Shown here one piece after another: positions 6,241-12,235 of a DNA stretch of 48,878 bases. The stretch is from positions 1 through 48,878 of IMG/VR virus record IMGVR_UViG_3300025011_000071; one strand, 5' to 3'. Source of the DNA: a virus. The position numbers and the translations under genes are program-made. Every line of letters starts with the position of its first letter. The first letter of the stretch is position 1. Below the pieces are notes generated by a model, which did not search any database, had not been told where the DNA came from, and saw nothing but the letters and a program-made list of their open reading frames with translations.

Positions 6241-6299
6241 GAGTGTTTAAGAAGATTTTGTAGTTTCCCGCTCCAAAGTTGCTTAAGCACTCTTTTTTT
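6241..6299 (+). terminator. Intrinsic terminator at the end of the structured RNA region
   Basis: GAGTGTTTAAG (6241-6251) pairs with CTTAAGCACTC (6282-6292), giving 11 bp with one G-U pair, followed by seven T. The + strand orientation is consistent with a transcript running through 5311 and the structured region. Confidence 0.7.
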
Positions 6300-6328
6300 C
6301 TTTCTTTCTTAAAAAAAAGGAACTAAAA

Positions 6329-6448
6329 ATGTCCTTACGAATTCTCAAAAAACTTCTCTTTGCCTTTCTTGCCTTTAGCGGAGTTATTCTCTGGTTCTTC
6401 TTCTTCCTGCATCTTTATCTCAAATATTCCTTTATCGGAGGTAATTAA
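6329..6448 (+). CDS. Tiny membrane protein, 39 aa
   Basis: AAAAAAAAGGAACTAAAA precedes ATG 6329. A basic start (MSLRILKK) is followed by one long hydrophobic helix (LLFAFLAFSGVILWFFFFL) and a short tail. It is a single-span inner-membrane peptide of unknown role and is followed 3 nt later by the 6452 gene, whose ribosome site (CGGAGG) lies in its last codons. Confidence 0.65.
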   Translation: MSLRILKKLLFAFLAFSGVILWFFFFLHLYLKYSFIGGN

Positions 6449-6451
6449 AAA

Positions 6452-6763
6452 ATGAAAGCTATAACTACACAAGAGATTCTTGGTTCTCATTCCCTTCCAA
6501 AACAGAAAGATGCAATCATTGCATACTTTCTTTCCACGCAGTATCTTGCAGAAAATAAAGAAGAAGAAGTTCTAGAAAATGAAGCTGTTCTTCTTATAGG
6601 GAATTATGTCTCTAAAGAAGAAAGCAATCATTATGTCCAGAAGTTTGTCTCTTTCTGCTTTATTCCCCTCTATACAAAAGAACAAGCTCTCTCTTTCTGG
6701 CAAAGCAAGATAAATAAAGAGTTTAAAAACTCTCTTAGAAAGGAGAAGGAAAATGGGAAATAG
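6452..6763 (+). CDS. Hypothetical protein, 103 aa
   Basis: CGGAGG at 6436-6441 serves this start. It is a soluble alpha/beta protein: MKAITTQEILGSHSLPKQKD, then ENEAVLLIGNYVSKEESN and a C-terminal helix with KEQALSFWQSKINKEF and a Lys-rich end. It overlaps the next gene by 11 nt. No known domain. Confidence 0.65.
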   Translation: MKAITTQEILGSHSLPKQKDAIIAYFLSTQYLAENKEEEVLENEAVLLIGNYVSKEESNHYVQKFVSFCFIPLYTKEQALSFWQSKINKEFKNSLRKEKENGK

Positions 6764-6926
6764 AGAAAAAACTCCTCCGACAGAAGGGAAGAAAAAAACA
6801 GGAAGAAAAGACCCTTCTGCACAAATGGCAAAAACAGCAAAAAACAAAGCAAAGAACATAGCAAAGAATAAAAGAAATGGCGATCCACTTGCAGGAGTTA
6901 GCAGACCTGGGAAAAGAAGTAAATAA
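6753..6926 (+). CDS. Very basic small protein, 57 aa
   Basis: AAGGAGAAGGAAA precedes ATG 6753. It is extremely Lys-rich with Ala/Asn/Lys repeats (MAKTAKNKAKNIAKNKRNG) and no hydrophobic core, ending SRPGKRSK. The composition resembles histone-tail-like or other disordered nucleic-acid-binding peptides. The link to DNA or RNA binding is inference from charge only. Confidence 0.6.
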   Translation: MGNREKTPPTEGKKKTGRKDPSAQMAKTAKNKAKNIAKNKRNGDPLAGVSRPGKRSK

Positions 6927-6941
6927 AAGAGGAATAAAAAA

Positions 6942-7286
6942 ATGAAAAGGGAAAAAATAAAAGCAATAAAAGCAGTTGGTGTTGATGAAAAAGGAAGACT
7001 TAAAAGTCTTTACTTCCGGGATTTAAGGCAGTATAATTTATCTCTTTCCTACTCAACAAAAAGAAGTACCCCGAAAAATCACGTTTGTTTTGCTTTTGCT
7101 TCTCTTGAAACTTGCTATCTTAGAGATAGTGACAGAACAGATATTCAAATTTGGGAATGTGAAGGATATGAAATAGAAAAAAACGGCTGGTGGGAAACAA
7201 TGCAAAGACTGTCAAGTAGCATAAGTCTTTCCATAGATGAACGTATTTTCCTAACAGAAGTAAAACTCTTAAGAAGAATAAGATAA
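6942..7286 (+). CDS. Hypothetical protein, 114 aa
   Basis: GAGGAATAAAAAA precedes the ATG. A basic N terminus (KREKIKAIKAVGV) is followed by KSLYFRDLRQY, then a segment HVCFAFASLETCYLRDS and IQIWECEGYEIEKNGWWE. Three Cys are spread out rather than paired. No family recognised. Probably co-transcribed with the neighbouring genes. Confidence 0.65.
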   Translation: MKREKIKAIKAVGVDEKGRLKSLYFRDLRQYNLSLSYSTKRSTPKNHVCFAFASLETCYLRDSDRTDIQIWECEGYEIEKNGWWETMQRLSSSISLSIDERIFLTEVKLLRRIR

Positions 7287-7321
7287 GAGAAAAAAAAGAA
7301 AAAAAGGGAAATAGAAAAAAA

Positions 7322-7630
7322 ATGCCTTCTAAAGTATTTATTCCAAATAAAGGTTCCCACGACTATTCAGAAGCTGAACGGTACGGGGAACTTATTTTTG
7401 TATCCGATGGGATACAGAATCGTTTCTCAGTAGATCAAATGTGTAGAACTTGGAAAGATTTTCTTTCTACTTCTACAAAGAAAGATTATCTTTTAATAAC
7501 ATCTTTAACTATTCTCAACTGCATTGGCTGTGCAGTTTTTGTAGCTAAACACGGGGTTCTTAATCTTCTGCTTTTTAAAAGCGGAAAATACATGGCAAGA
7601 AGTATAAACTTAAAAGAAGAGGGGGAGTAA
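7322..7630 (+). CDS. Conserved phage protein of unknown function, 102 aa
   Basis: The start is preceded by GGGAAATAGAAAAAA. The motifs FIPNKGSHDYSEAERYGEL, then LLITSLTILN and AKHGVLNLLLFKSGKY, match from memory a family of about 100-residue proteins found in the early regions of several tailed phages, where function is unknown. This cannot be verified here. Its TAA is immediately followed by the GTG of the 7631 gene, so the two are coupled. Confidence 0.75.
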   Translation: MPSKVFIPNKGSHDYSEAERYGELIFVSDGIQNRFSVDQMCRTWKDFLSTSTKKDYLLITSLTILNCIGCAVFVAKHGVLNLLLFKSGKYMARSINLKEEGE

Positions 7631-7915
7631 GTGAAAAGAGAAAGAAAAGAAGTAGTTCTGCAGGAAGAGAAAGAAGAGATAATAAAGCATTTTGAAAGCG
7701 GAAGGGAGAGAAAGGAAAGAATAGCATGGGGGAAAGTTCTTCATGAATTAAGCCATGATGATCTTCTTCTTCTCTGGTATGGAGTTTCTTTCTCTCATCT
7801 TCTTATGAAAGATGAAACTCTTTCTTCTCTTTTTAGAGCAAGAATAAGAGATTTAGGGGGGTTTAAAACCCTTCCTTTTTCTCCTTCAAGAGAGGAGAGT
7901 AATAATGTGGCTTAA
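7631..7915 (+). CDS. Hypothetical protein, 94 aa, GTG start
   Basis: GTG 7631 follows GGGGGAG by 3-4 nt and abuts the previous stop. The protein is charged at the N terminus, then helical (GKVLHELSHDDLLLLWYGVSFSHLL), ending FRARIRDLGGFKTLP. The last motif is loosely like RARVSELEYFKTLP in the gene at 42049, perhaps by chance. Function is unknown. Confidence 0.6.
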   Translation: MKRERKEVVLQEEKEEIIKHFESGRERKERIAWGKVLHELSHDDLLLLWYGVSFSHLLMKDETLSSLFRARIRDLGGFKTLPFSPSREESNNVA

Positions 7916-8030
7916 CATCTGGATAGTTGTTCTTAAAGATGGAACACTAATAGAAGCAGAAGGATTAATAAGAGAAATAGTAGCTATGTACTCCGACGAT
8001 CAGATTCTTTCTTTAACTAGACTGCAATAA
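7905..8030 (+). CDS. Hypothetical small protein, 41 aa
   Basis: GAGGAG lies about 8 nt before ATG 7905, inside the end of the upstream gene. The protein begins MWLNIWIVVLKDGTLIEAEG, likely a beta hairpin, followed by one helix. It is short but has a clear ribosome site and fills the gap before the nuclease gene. Function is unknown. Confidence 0.6.
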   Translation: MWLNIWIVVLKDGTLIEAEGLIREIVAMYSDDQILSLTRLQ

Positions 8031-8041
8031 AAAGAGGAAAT

Positions 8042-9112
8042 ATGAACAATTCAGACGTAAAACCCTCTGCACTTATAGAAACTCTTGACTTAGAGAGCTA
8101 TGAAAAAACTCTTCTAAGCGGAGTTATAACCCCTTCCGGTTACACTTTCTTCGATAACTCAACTCTTGAAAGTGCTAGAACTTGTCTTAGATATTACTAT
8201 TTTAAACATATAAGAAAGTTCGATCCGCTTGGAATTCGTCCCCCGCTTATTTTCGGAGGAGCTTGGCATTCTTCAATGGACACTCTTTGGCCCCTTTGTT
8301 CTAATGGAGAAAAAAAAGCTCTAGTTCTCGAAGCTGCTTTTGAAGCTTTTCTCTCTTTCTGGAAGAATACAAGAATAACAGAACTAGACGAGCTTGATCT
8401 TTATCCCCGAACGCCAACAAAAGCTTTTGAACTTCTAGGAGAGTATTATAATCGTTATGGAGAGGATTTACAAAGGTATAAAATCCTAGCTGTAGAAAGA
8501 CCCTTTATAATCCCCTTAACAAACGATGATCAAAAACTTCTCTATATAGGAAAAATAGACAAAGAAACAGAAGAAGAAAGAACAGAAGATGTAATGGCTT
8601 GGGATCATAAAACTGGAGCAATACTAGGAAGTCTTTGGCAAGCTGGTTTTTCTCCTAATTCTCAAATGGACGGGTATCACCATGCGGAGAGAATGAATTA
8701 TGGAAATAAATTCCACTCTATCTGCATAGATGGTGTTCAGGTTCATAAAACAAAAGTAGACTTCTCCCGTCTCTGGCTAGCTAGACAAACTGCACAGATA
8801 GAAAGCTGGCTATGGGAAACTCTGGAGAAAATAGCAGAGATTCAATATAACGAAACCCTTCTTCTTTCTTATAGAAACTCAGGGAAGAAGCTTAACTTTC
8901 TTCCAGCTTTTCCAAAGAATTGCAAAATGTGTTCTAATCAGTATGGAAAACCCTGTATTTATCGTGATCTTTGTGTTTATCAAAACAATCCAGAAGATTA
9001 TGAAATAGTAGAAGAGTATTACGAAGAAAATCTCTGGAAACCTTTTGAGATAACAGAAAAGCCGACAAAAGAAGGGATGATGTTTAACGTCTCTAGCTCA
9101 GAAGGGGAATAA
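8042..9112 (+). CDS. Cas4/RecB-like PD-(D/E)XK exonuclease, 356 aa
   Basis: AAGAGGAAAT precedes the ATG. The N-terminal motif ESARTCLRYYYFKHIR and the segment PPLIFGGAWHSS are typical of the PDDEXK_1/Cas4/AddB superfamily. The active-site Asp lies in YIGKIDKE (about residue 178) and the D-x-K motif in WDHKTG (about 188-192). Cys in TCLRYYY and in the C-terminal CKMCSNQYGKPCIYRDLC would ligate a 4Fe-4S cluster, as in Cas4 and AddB. It is expected to resect DNA ends to 3' single strands for the Sak4-like protein (9862) and SSB-like protein (11290) encoded just downstream. Confidence 0.85.
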   Translation: MNNSDVKPSALIETLDLESYEKTLLSGVITPSGYTFFDNSTLESARTCLRYYYFKHIRKFDPLGIRPPLIFGGAWHSSMDTLWPLCSNGEKKALVLEAAFEAFLSFWKNTRITELDELDLYPRTPTKAFELLGEYYNRYGEDLQRYKILAVERPFIIPLTNDDQKLLYIGKIDKETEEERTEDVMAWDHKTGAILGSLWQAGFSPNSQMDGYHHAERMNYGNKFHSICIDGVQVHKTKVDFSRLWLARQTAQIESWLWETLEKIAEIQYNETLLLSYRNSGKKLNFLPAFPKNCKMCSNQYGKPCIYRDLCVYQNNPEDYEIVEEYYEENLWKPFEITEKPTKEGMMFNVSSSEGE

Positions 9113-9115
9113 GAA

Positions 9116-9409
9116 ATGAAGATTTTATTTGGAATTTTTAGTTTATTTATTTTTGCTTCTTTTTTTATTTCTTCTAAAAAAGAAAGAAAAGAAATGGAAA
9201 GATTCTTGCAAAGAAGTATAGCAGAAAATAAAGAAAGAAAAGTAAGTCCCTTTCGTCTTTGTGTAAAAGCAGATGGAAATTGCAAGGTTAAAAATTGTCC
9301 CTGTGCATTTCCGCATAAAGAAATTTCTTCCATTCTCTGTTCAGAGATATATCGCTGTGAAGAATGCTCTGAACTTGTCTTTTGCAAGGAGATAAGAAAT
9401 GATGTATAA
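9116..9409 (+). CDS. Membrane-anchored Cys-rich protein, 97 aa
   Basis: Starts 3 nt after the nuclease stop. Residues 3-20 form a membrane anchor (ILFGIFSLFIFASFFI), followed by a basic linker and a Cys-rich C-terminal domain: LCVKADGNCKVKNCPCAF, LCSEIYRCEECSELVFCK, with eight Cys, enough for two zinc sites. Its end overlaps the 9399 gene. Function is unknown. A role at the inner membrane is inferred from the anchor. Confidence 0.65.
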   Translation: MKILFGIFSLFIFASFFISSKKERKEMERFLQRSIAENKERKVSPFRLCVKADGNCKVKNCPCAFPHKEISSILCSEIYRCEECSELVFCKEIRNDV

Positions 9410-9551
9410 AAGTGCAGCTTCTTATTGGCATTCTTATTGGATGGGAATGAAATTACGCTGGAGGCATAGAAATTGTTGTCTTACTTGTGATAACATTTCT
9501 TTCTTCATCGAAAGAGAGTTAATGGAAGATAACAAAATAATGGAGGATTAA
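9399..9551 (+). CDS. Hypothetical small protein, 50 aa
   Basis: AAGGAG lies a few nt before ATG 9399. The sequence is Trp/Tyr/His-rich at the start (ASYWHSYWMGMKLRWRHRN), then CCLTCDN, then an acidic helix. Its TAA overlaps the ATG of the next gene (TAATG). It could be a small metal-binding peptide. Function is unknown. Confidence 0.55.
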   Translation: MMYKSAASYWHSYWMGMKLRWRHRNCCLTCDNISFFIERELMEDNKIMED

Positions 9552-9679
9552 TGTTTATAGTTCATTACTACGATTACTTAGGCCAACATATTTATACAGA
9601 AGAACTTCAACTTTATAGAGAGTTTTCAAGAGTTTATTACAACGAATTTAATGGAGACTGGAGGAAAGAGAGGCGTTAA
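9551..9679 (+). CDS. Hypothetical small protein, 42 aa
   Basis: Translationally coupled to the previous gene through TAATG, with GGAGG about 4 nt upstream. It is aromatic-rich: MFIVHYYDYLGQHIYTEEL, then YREFSRVYYNEFNGDW and a basic end. Function is unknown. It ends just before the 9681 start. Confidence 0.55.
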   Translation: MFIVHYYDYLGQHIYTEELQLYREFSRVYYNEFNGDWRKERR

Positions 9680-9680
9680 A

Positions 9681-9869
9681 ATGGTAAGAAAAAAAATAAC
9701 AACTACAGAAACAGTAGTTTCTTTTTCAAGAGAAGAACTAACAGATATCCTTAGAATATATAGCGGACTTGCAAAGGGAGAAATTCTTCCACGATTTAAC
9801 TTTACCTCTGATGAGCCAAACTTCTCTATATCTATTGCAGAAGTAAAAAAAGGACTTGAAAATGCCTAG
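9681..9869 (+). CDS. Hypothetical protein, 62 aa
   Basis: ATG 9681 is chosen because GAGAGG lies 7 nt upstream and the gene abuts the previous stop. An in-frame ATG at 9651 would overlap that gene. A basic start (VRKKITTTETVVSFS) is followed by a helix EELTDILRIYSGLAKGEI. It overlaps the start of the Sak4-like gene by 8 nt, so it is probably coupled to it. It may be a small recombination accessory protein, inferred from position only. Confidence 0.6.
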   Translation: MVRKKITTTETVVSFSREELTDILRIYSGLAKGEILPRFNFTSDEPNFSISIAEVKKGLENA

Positions 9870-10683
9870 AGCTTCTGATATTCAAAGAATAAAATTCCTT
9901 CGAATGCTTCTTTATTCCGTAGCTGGAGCAGGGAAAACAACTTTCTTCCGAACACTTCCAGGGAAAAAACTTCTTCTTATCTTCGATCCCGCTGGAACTT
10001 GTGCCTTAGAGCCTACGGATGATATTGAATATGAAACTTTTATCCCTTCTACTATAAATCTTTCTATTTGCACGAATAAAGGAGCTTCTAACTCTCCAGT
10101 AATGTACGATGGAAGTGTTATGTACAATACTTATGAGAAATATATGGATGAAAAATTAGCAAGTGACTTCTTCCGGCAATTCTCTTGGGTGGGGATAGAT
10201 TCAATAACAAGTATGCAAAGCATAATGCTCGATCAAGTAGCAAATCTCTATGGAAGAGAAGGAAGAAATCCTCAGTTAGAAGATCATGGAATAATGGCAG
10301 AAGCTCTTTTAAAAAATTTCCGCCAATGGACTTCTATCCCTTCTAATGTCATAGTAATGGCGCATGAGAAAGCAAATCAGGATAAACTTCTAAGAACTAT
10401 CGGAATGGATATAATGGTTCCTGGGCAATACTCTAAGAAGCTTTGTCTTCTTCTATCAGACATTTACCATCTTCATGTAACAAGAGACGGGAATAACAAG
10501 CCTCAATACTTAGTAGATGTAGCTCCAAGTGAGGATTATCCCCTTGCAAGATGCTCTTTAACTCTTCCTCCTACTCTGGATATAACTCTTCCTTCTAGAG
10601 ATATGGAAGATATAACAGAAGCAGGATTTGGAAAGATTATTAGAGAGAAAGGGCTTTTTCTGGAGGGAGAAAAAGAGGAGTAA
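9862..10683 (+). CDS. Sak4-like RecA-fold ATPase (AAA_24), 273 aa
   Basis: ATG 9862 is taken over TTG 9856. The Walker A motif VAGAGKTTF (about residues 20-28) follows a short basic lead, and WVGIDSIT (about 106-113) is the Walker B strand. NVIVMAHEKAN is the usual sensor region, and VPGQYSKKL with HLHVTRDGNNKPQYLV are typical of phage AAA_24 ATPases of the Sak4 group. These single-strand annealing or RecA-like proteins act with a phage SSB. Here the SSB-like gene lies 600 nt downstream and a resection nuclease just upstream, forming a recombination module. Confidence 0.85.
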   Translation: MPRASDIQRIKFLRMLLYSVAGAGKTTFFRTLPGKKLLLIFDPAGTCALEPTDDIEYETFIPSTINLSICTNKGASNSPVMYDGSVMYNTYEKYMDEKLASDFFRQFSWVGIDSITSMQSIMLDQVANLYGREGRNPQLEDHGIMAEALLKNFRQWTSIPSNVIVMAHEKANQDKLLRTIGMDIMVPGQYSKKLCLLLSDIYHLHVTRDGNNKPQYLVDVAPSEDYPLARCSLTLPPTLDITLPSRDMEDITEAGFGKIIREKGLFLEGEKEE

Positions 10684-10686
10684 GAA

Positions 10687-10770
10687 ATGCATGTAACGGA
10701 AATAGATGGAATTTCTCCAGTTTTACGAATAACTCTTTGGGGGCCATTAGATAAAAGAAAAGAGAGATAA
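10687..10770 (+). CDS. Tiny ORF, 27 aa
   Basis: Starts 3 nt after the Sak4-like stop, with GAGGAG 6 nt upstream, and stops 4 nt before the next gene. The peptide is MHVTEIDGISPVLRITLWG plus a charged tail. The tight fit between two genes supports translation. Function is unknown. Confidence 0.45.
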   Translation: MHVTEIDGISPVLRITLWGPLDKRKER

Positions 10771-10774
10771 AGAA

Positions 10775-10966
10775 ATGGAACAGCAAATAAAAAGGAAAAA
10801 AGTAAATCCATTTCCAGCGGTAGTTATAAGAATGAAAAACTGCGTTTCGGAAACTTGCTTATATAATTTTAACGGAGATTGCTTTAATCAAGATTTATTA
10901 CTCCTTGACACAGAAGAAGGAATGTGTTATTCTATTAAAGCTCTCGAAGAAGAAACAATAAATTAA
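10775..10966 (+). CDS. Small Cys-containing protein, 63 aa
   Basis: Start at ATG 10775 with GAGAGATAAAGAA upstream. A basic N terminus is followed by four Cys: MKNCVSETCLYNFNGDCF and later GMCYSIK. The spacing C-x4-C-x7-C-x13-C would suit one metal site. Function is unknown. It lies between Sak4-like and SSB-like genes. Confidence 0.6.
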   Translation: MEQQIKRKKVNPFPAVVIRMKNCVSETCLYNFNGDCFNQDLLLLDTEEGMCYSIKALEEETIN

Positions 10967-10979
10967 AAAGGGAAAGAAA

Positions 10980-11222
10980 ATGGGATTTATTGAGGGGCCA
11001 AGAAAAATGAAAAAAGAAAGAACTTCTCTTCAAACTGCTGCTATGCAATATGGACAGTTATTCTATAGAATAAAAGGTATTCAAGCAAATATAAAATACC
11101 TTTGTTCAGAACTTCAAGTTGATTATGAAGGGCTTGATGAAAGTCTTCAGGAACTCTATATAACTCTTGAAGAAGCAAATGAATTAAGAGCAAAAAGAAA
11201 GGGGGTGGTGCTAAGAAAATAA
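10980..11222 (+). CDS. Hypothetical helical protein, 80 aa
   Basis: AAAGGGAAAGAAA precedes the ATG. It starts MGFIEGPRKMKKER, then is largely helical (TAAMQYGQLFYRIKGIQANIKYLCSEL and LQELYITLEEANELRAKRK), probably coiled coil. The first five residues (MGFIE) are the same as those of the SSB-like protein downstream, perhaps by shared origin of the start region. Function is unknown. Confidence 0.6.
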   Translation: MGFIEGPRKMKKERTSLQTAAMQYGQLFYRIKGIQANIKYLCSELQVDYEGLDESLQELYITLEEANELRAKRKGVVLRK

Positions 11223-11289
11223 CTTCTAAAACCTATTGGCAATGGAACTAGAAAAGAAAAAAACTAACAACAAAAAGAGGATAAACAAA

Positions 11290-11718
11290 ATGGGATTCAT
11301 TGAAAAACCTTTGGATGATGTACAAGAAGCACAACCGGGACCGGAAGGACTTTACGGACTTGTTATCTCAAAAGCTACTGATAAACTGGAAGGGGATACG
11401 AGAAAAGGAATGCTACTTATCATCGACGTAGTAAAAGCACCTCAAGGGATTAACCCCGAAGAAGTAGCAAACGTCCTGCATAATCTCTCTTTTCCCATTC
11501 CGGAAGATGATGAGAAAAAAGGAAAAGCAAAACAGCTTTTCTTGAAAAAATTCTGCTTCCTTTTCGGGATAGATACAAAAGGAAAAATGTCAAAAGACTT
11601 CAAAGAAACAGACTTCATTGGAAAGAAAGCTTCCAATGCGAAGTTGAAAAGAAAACTGTACGAAGGAAAATGGTCAAATGTCATTGATCTTCCTCAGCTT
11701 CCGGAAGTAAAAAAGTAA
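11290..11718 (+). CDS. SSB-like / DUF669-type abundant DNA-metabolism protein, 142 aa
   Basis: ATG 11290 is preferred (AAGAGG about 9 nt upstream) over an in-frame ATG at 11242. The N-terminal half is an OB-like beta pattern (EGLYGLVISKATDKL, RKGMLLIIDVVKAPQ), followed by FLKKFCFLFGIDTKGK and a basic segment NAKLKRKLYEGKWSN. Codons are strongly optimised (TTC, CTG, ATC), as in the capsid gene, so it is abundant, as expected for a single-strand DNA-binding protein. It lies next to the Sak4-like and nuclease genes. The family call is from context and pattern, not from a diagnostic motif. The last codons carry a slippery site (see the entry at 11709). Confidence 0.7.
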   Translation: MGFIEKPLDDVQEAQPGPEGLYGLVISKATDKLEGDTRKGMLLIIDVVKAPQGINPEEVANVLHNLSFPIPEDDEKKGKAKQLFLKKFCFLFGIDTKGKMSKDFKETDFIGKKASNAKLKRKLYEGKWSNVIDLPQLPEVKK

Positions 11719-11804
11719 TAGAAGCTCTCTTCTTCCAGACAAAAGAAAGGAAGTTAGAAGAGTTAAAACAAGACATGTGGTATAAAGAATACGAAGATGG
11801 TTAA
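11709..11804 (+). promoter_or_regulatory. Putative programmed -1 frameshift extending the SSB-like protein by 29 residues
   Basis: The SSB-like gene ends GTA AAA AAG TAA, so the slippery heptamer A_AAA_AAG (11709-11715) sits in phase directly before the stop. A shift of -1 opens a frame from 11715 to TAA 11802-11804. It adds 29 residues that end MWYKEYEDG, an acidic aromatic tail like those SSBs use to recruit partners. A hairpin follows the slip site: CTCTT-CTTCC (11727-11736) with GGAAG and AAGAG (11749-11753, 11758-11762). The -1 frame has no ATG, GTG or TTG near its beginning. The product would be 171 aa. Caution: A-rich heptamers are common in this genome. Confidence 0.55.
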
Positions 11805-11809
11805 TAAAG

Positions 11810-11844
11810 AAAGGGGAGAGAGATAACTTCAAACTCCCCTTTTT
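11810..11844 (+). terminator. Intrinsic terminator after the SSB-like gene
   Basis: AAAGGGGAG (11810-11818) pairs exactly with CTCCCCTTT (11834-11842), with a T-run following. It ends the recombination module just before the exported-protein island. It falls only 5 nt after the stop of the -1 frame, which supports that frame as the true 3' end of the gene. Confidence 0.85.
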
Positions 11845-11856
11845 AAAGGAGTTGAA

Positions 11857-12216
11857 ATGAAATGTAAAAAAATTCTTTTTTCTTTCTTTCTCTTTCTTTT
11901 TCTCCCTTCTATCTCTCTTGCAGCAAATGGATATCTTCCAAGAGATTTAGGGAATAATGTAATTCAAGGAACAGCACCGGATATTTTTTCTTCTCTTTCT
12001 ATAACAACAGGTTCGAATACTCTTAGTGTAACGAAAGATGTTACTGTTAGATTTATTTGTAACTATCCAGTTACTTATTATTTCGGAAGCGGAACGCCTT
12101 GGCCAATTGTTGCGAATAGAGAAGAGTTTGTTATTGTCCCGCAAGGAAAAACAACTCTTACAATTAACTCCGATGTAAATCCCACTACTTGTTATATACA
12201 AGAAGGAAGGAGATAA
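11857..12216 (+). CDS. Exported small beta-rich protein with signal peptide, 119 aa
   Basis: AAAGGAG precedes the ATG. Residues 1-22 are a typical Sec signal (MKCKKILFSFFLFLFLPS, then SLA cleavage). The mature part is beta-rich: TGSNTLSVTKDVTVRFICN, YYFGSGTPWPIVANREEFVI, then PQGKTTLTIN, ending TTCYIQEGRR. Two Cys could form a disulfide in the periplasm or outside. It begins the 8-kb island of secreted or surface proteins. A role as a fibre accessory or host-surface protein is inferred. Confidence 0.75.
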   Translation: MKCKKILFSFFLFLFLPSISLAANGYLPRDLGNNVIQGTAPDIFSSLSITTGSNTLSVTKDVTVRFICNYPVTYYFGSGTPWPIVANREEFVIVPQGKTTLTINSDVNPTTCYIQEGRR

Positions 12217-12235
12217 ACTCTTTAAAGGAGACACT

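Larger units (their letters stand above)
5662..6299 (+). ncRNA. Candidate large structured RNA region (about 640 nt)
   Basis: No credible protein is encoded here, in contrast to the gene-packed surroundings. Many complementary segments are visible: TCGGAGA/TCTCCGA (5702-5708/5724-5730), a perfect 12-bp stem (5745-5756/5838-5849) enclosing CTGTA/TACAG and AAGTT/AACTT, and an 11-bp stem (5860-5870/5921-5931) enclosing CCATT/AATGG and TTTCG/CGAAA. Further on are TTTTTC/GAAAAA (5993-6008), AGCTT/AAGCT (6028-6040), CCGGAAG/CTTCCGG (6057-6063/6179-6185) and AGCTA/TAGCT with AATCTTT/AAAGATT (6123-6168). A terminator hairpin closes it. It could be one RNA or two (there is another terminator-like stem ending near 5938). 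Length and setting recall the large phage RNAs GOLLD and ROOL, but no match to either is claimed. Confidence 0.55.

Noticed and set aside
5937-6290. 117-codon open frame on the minus strand in the structured RNA region
   Set aside because: It starts with GTG without a ribosome site, lies opposite all neighbouring genes and has no protein-like motif. The plus strand is dense with complementary stems and terminators instead.
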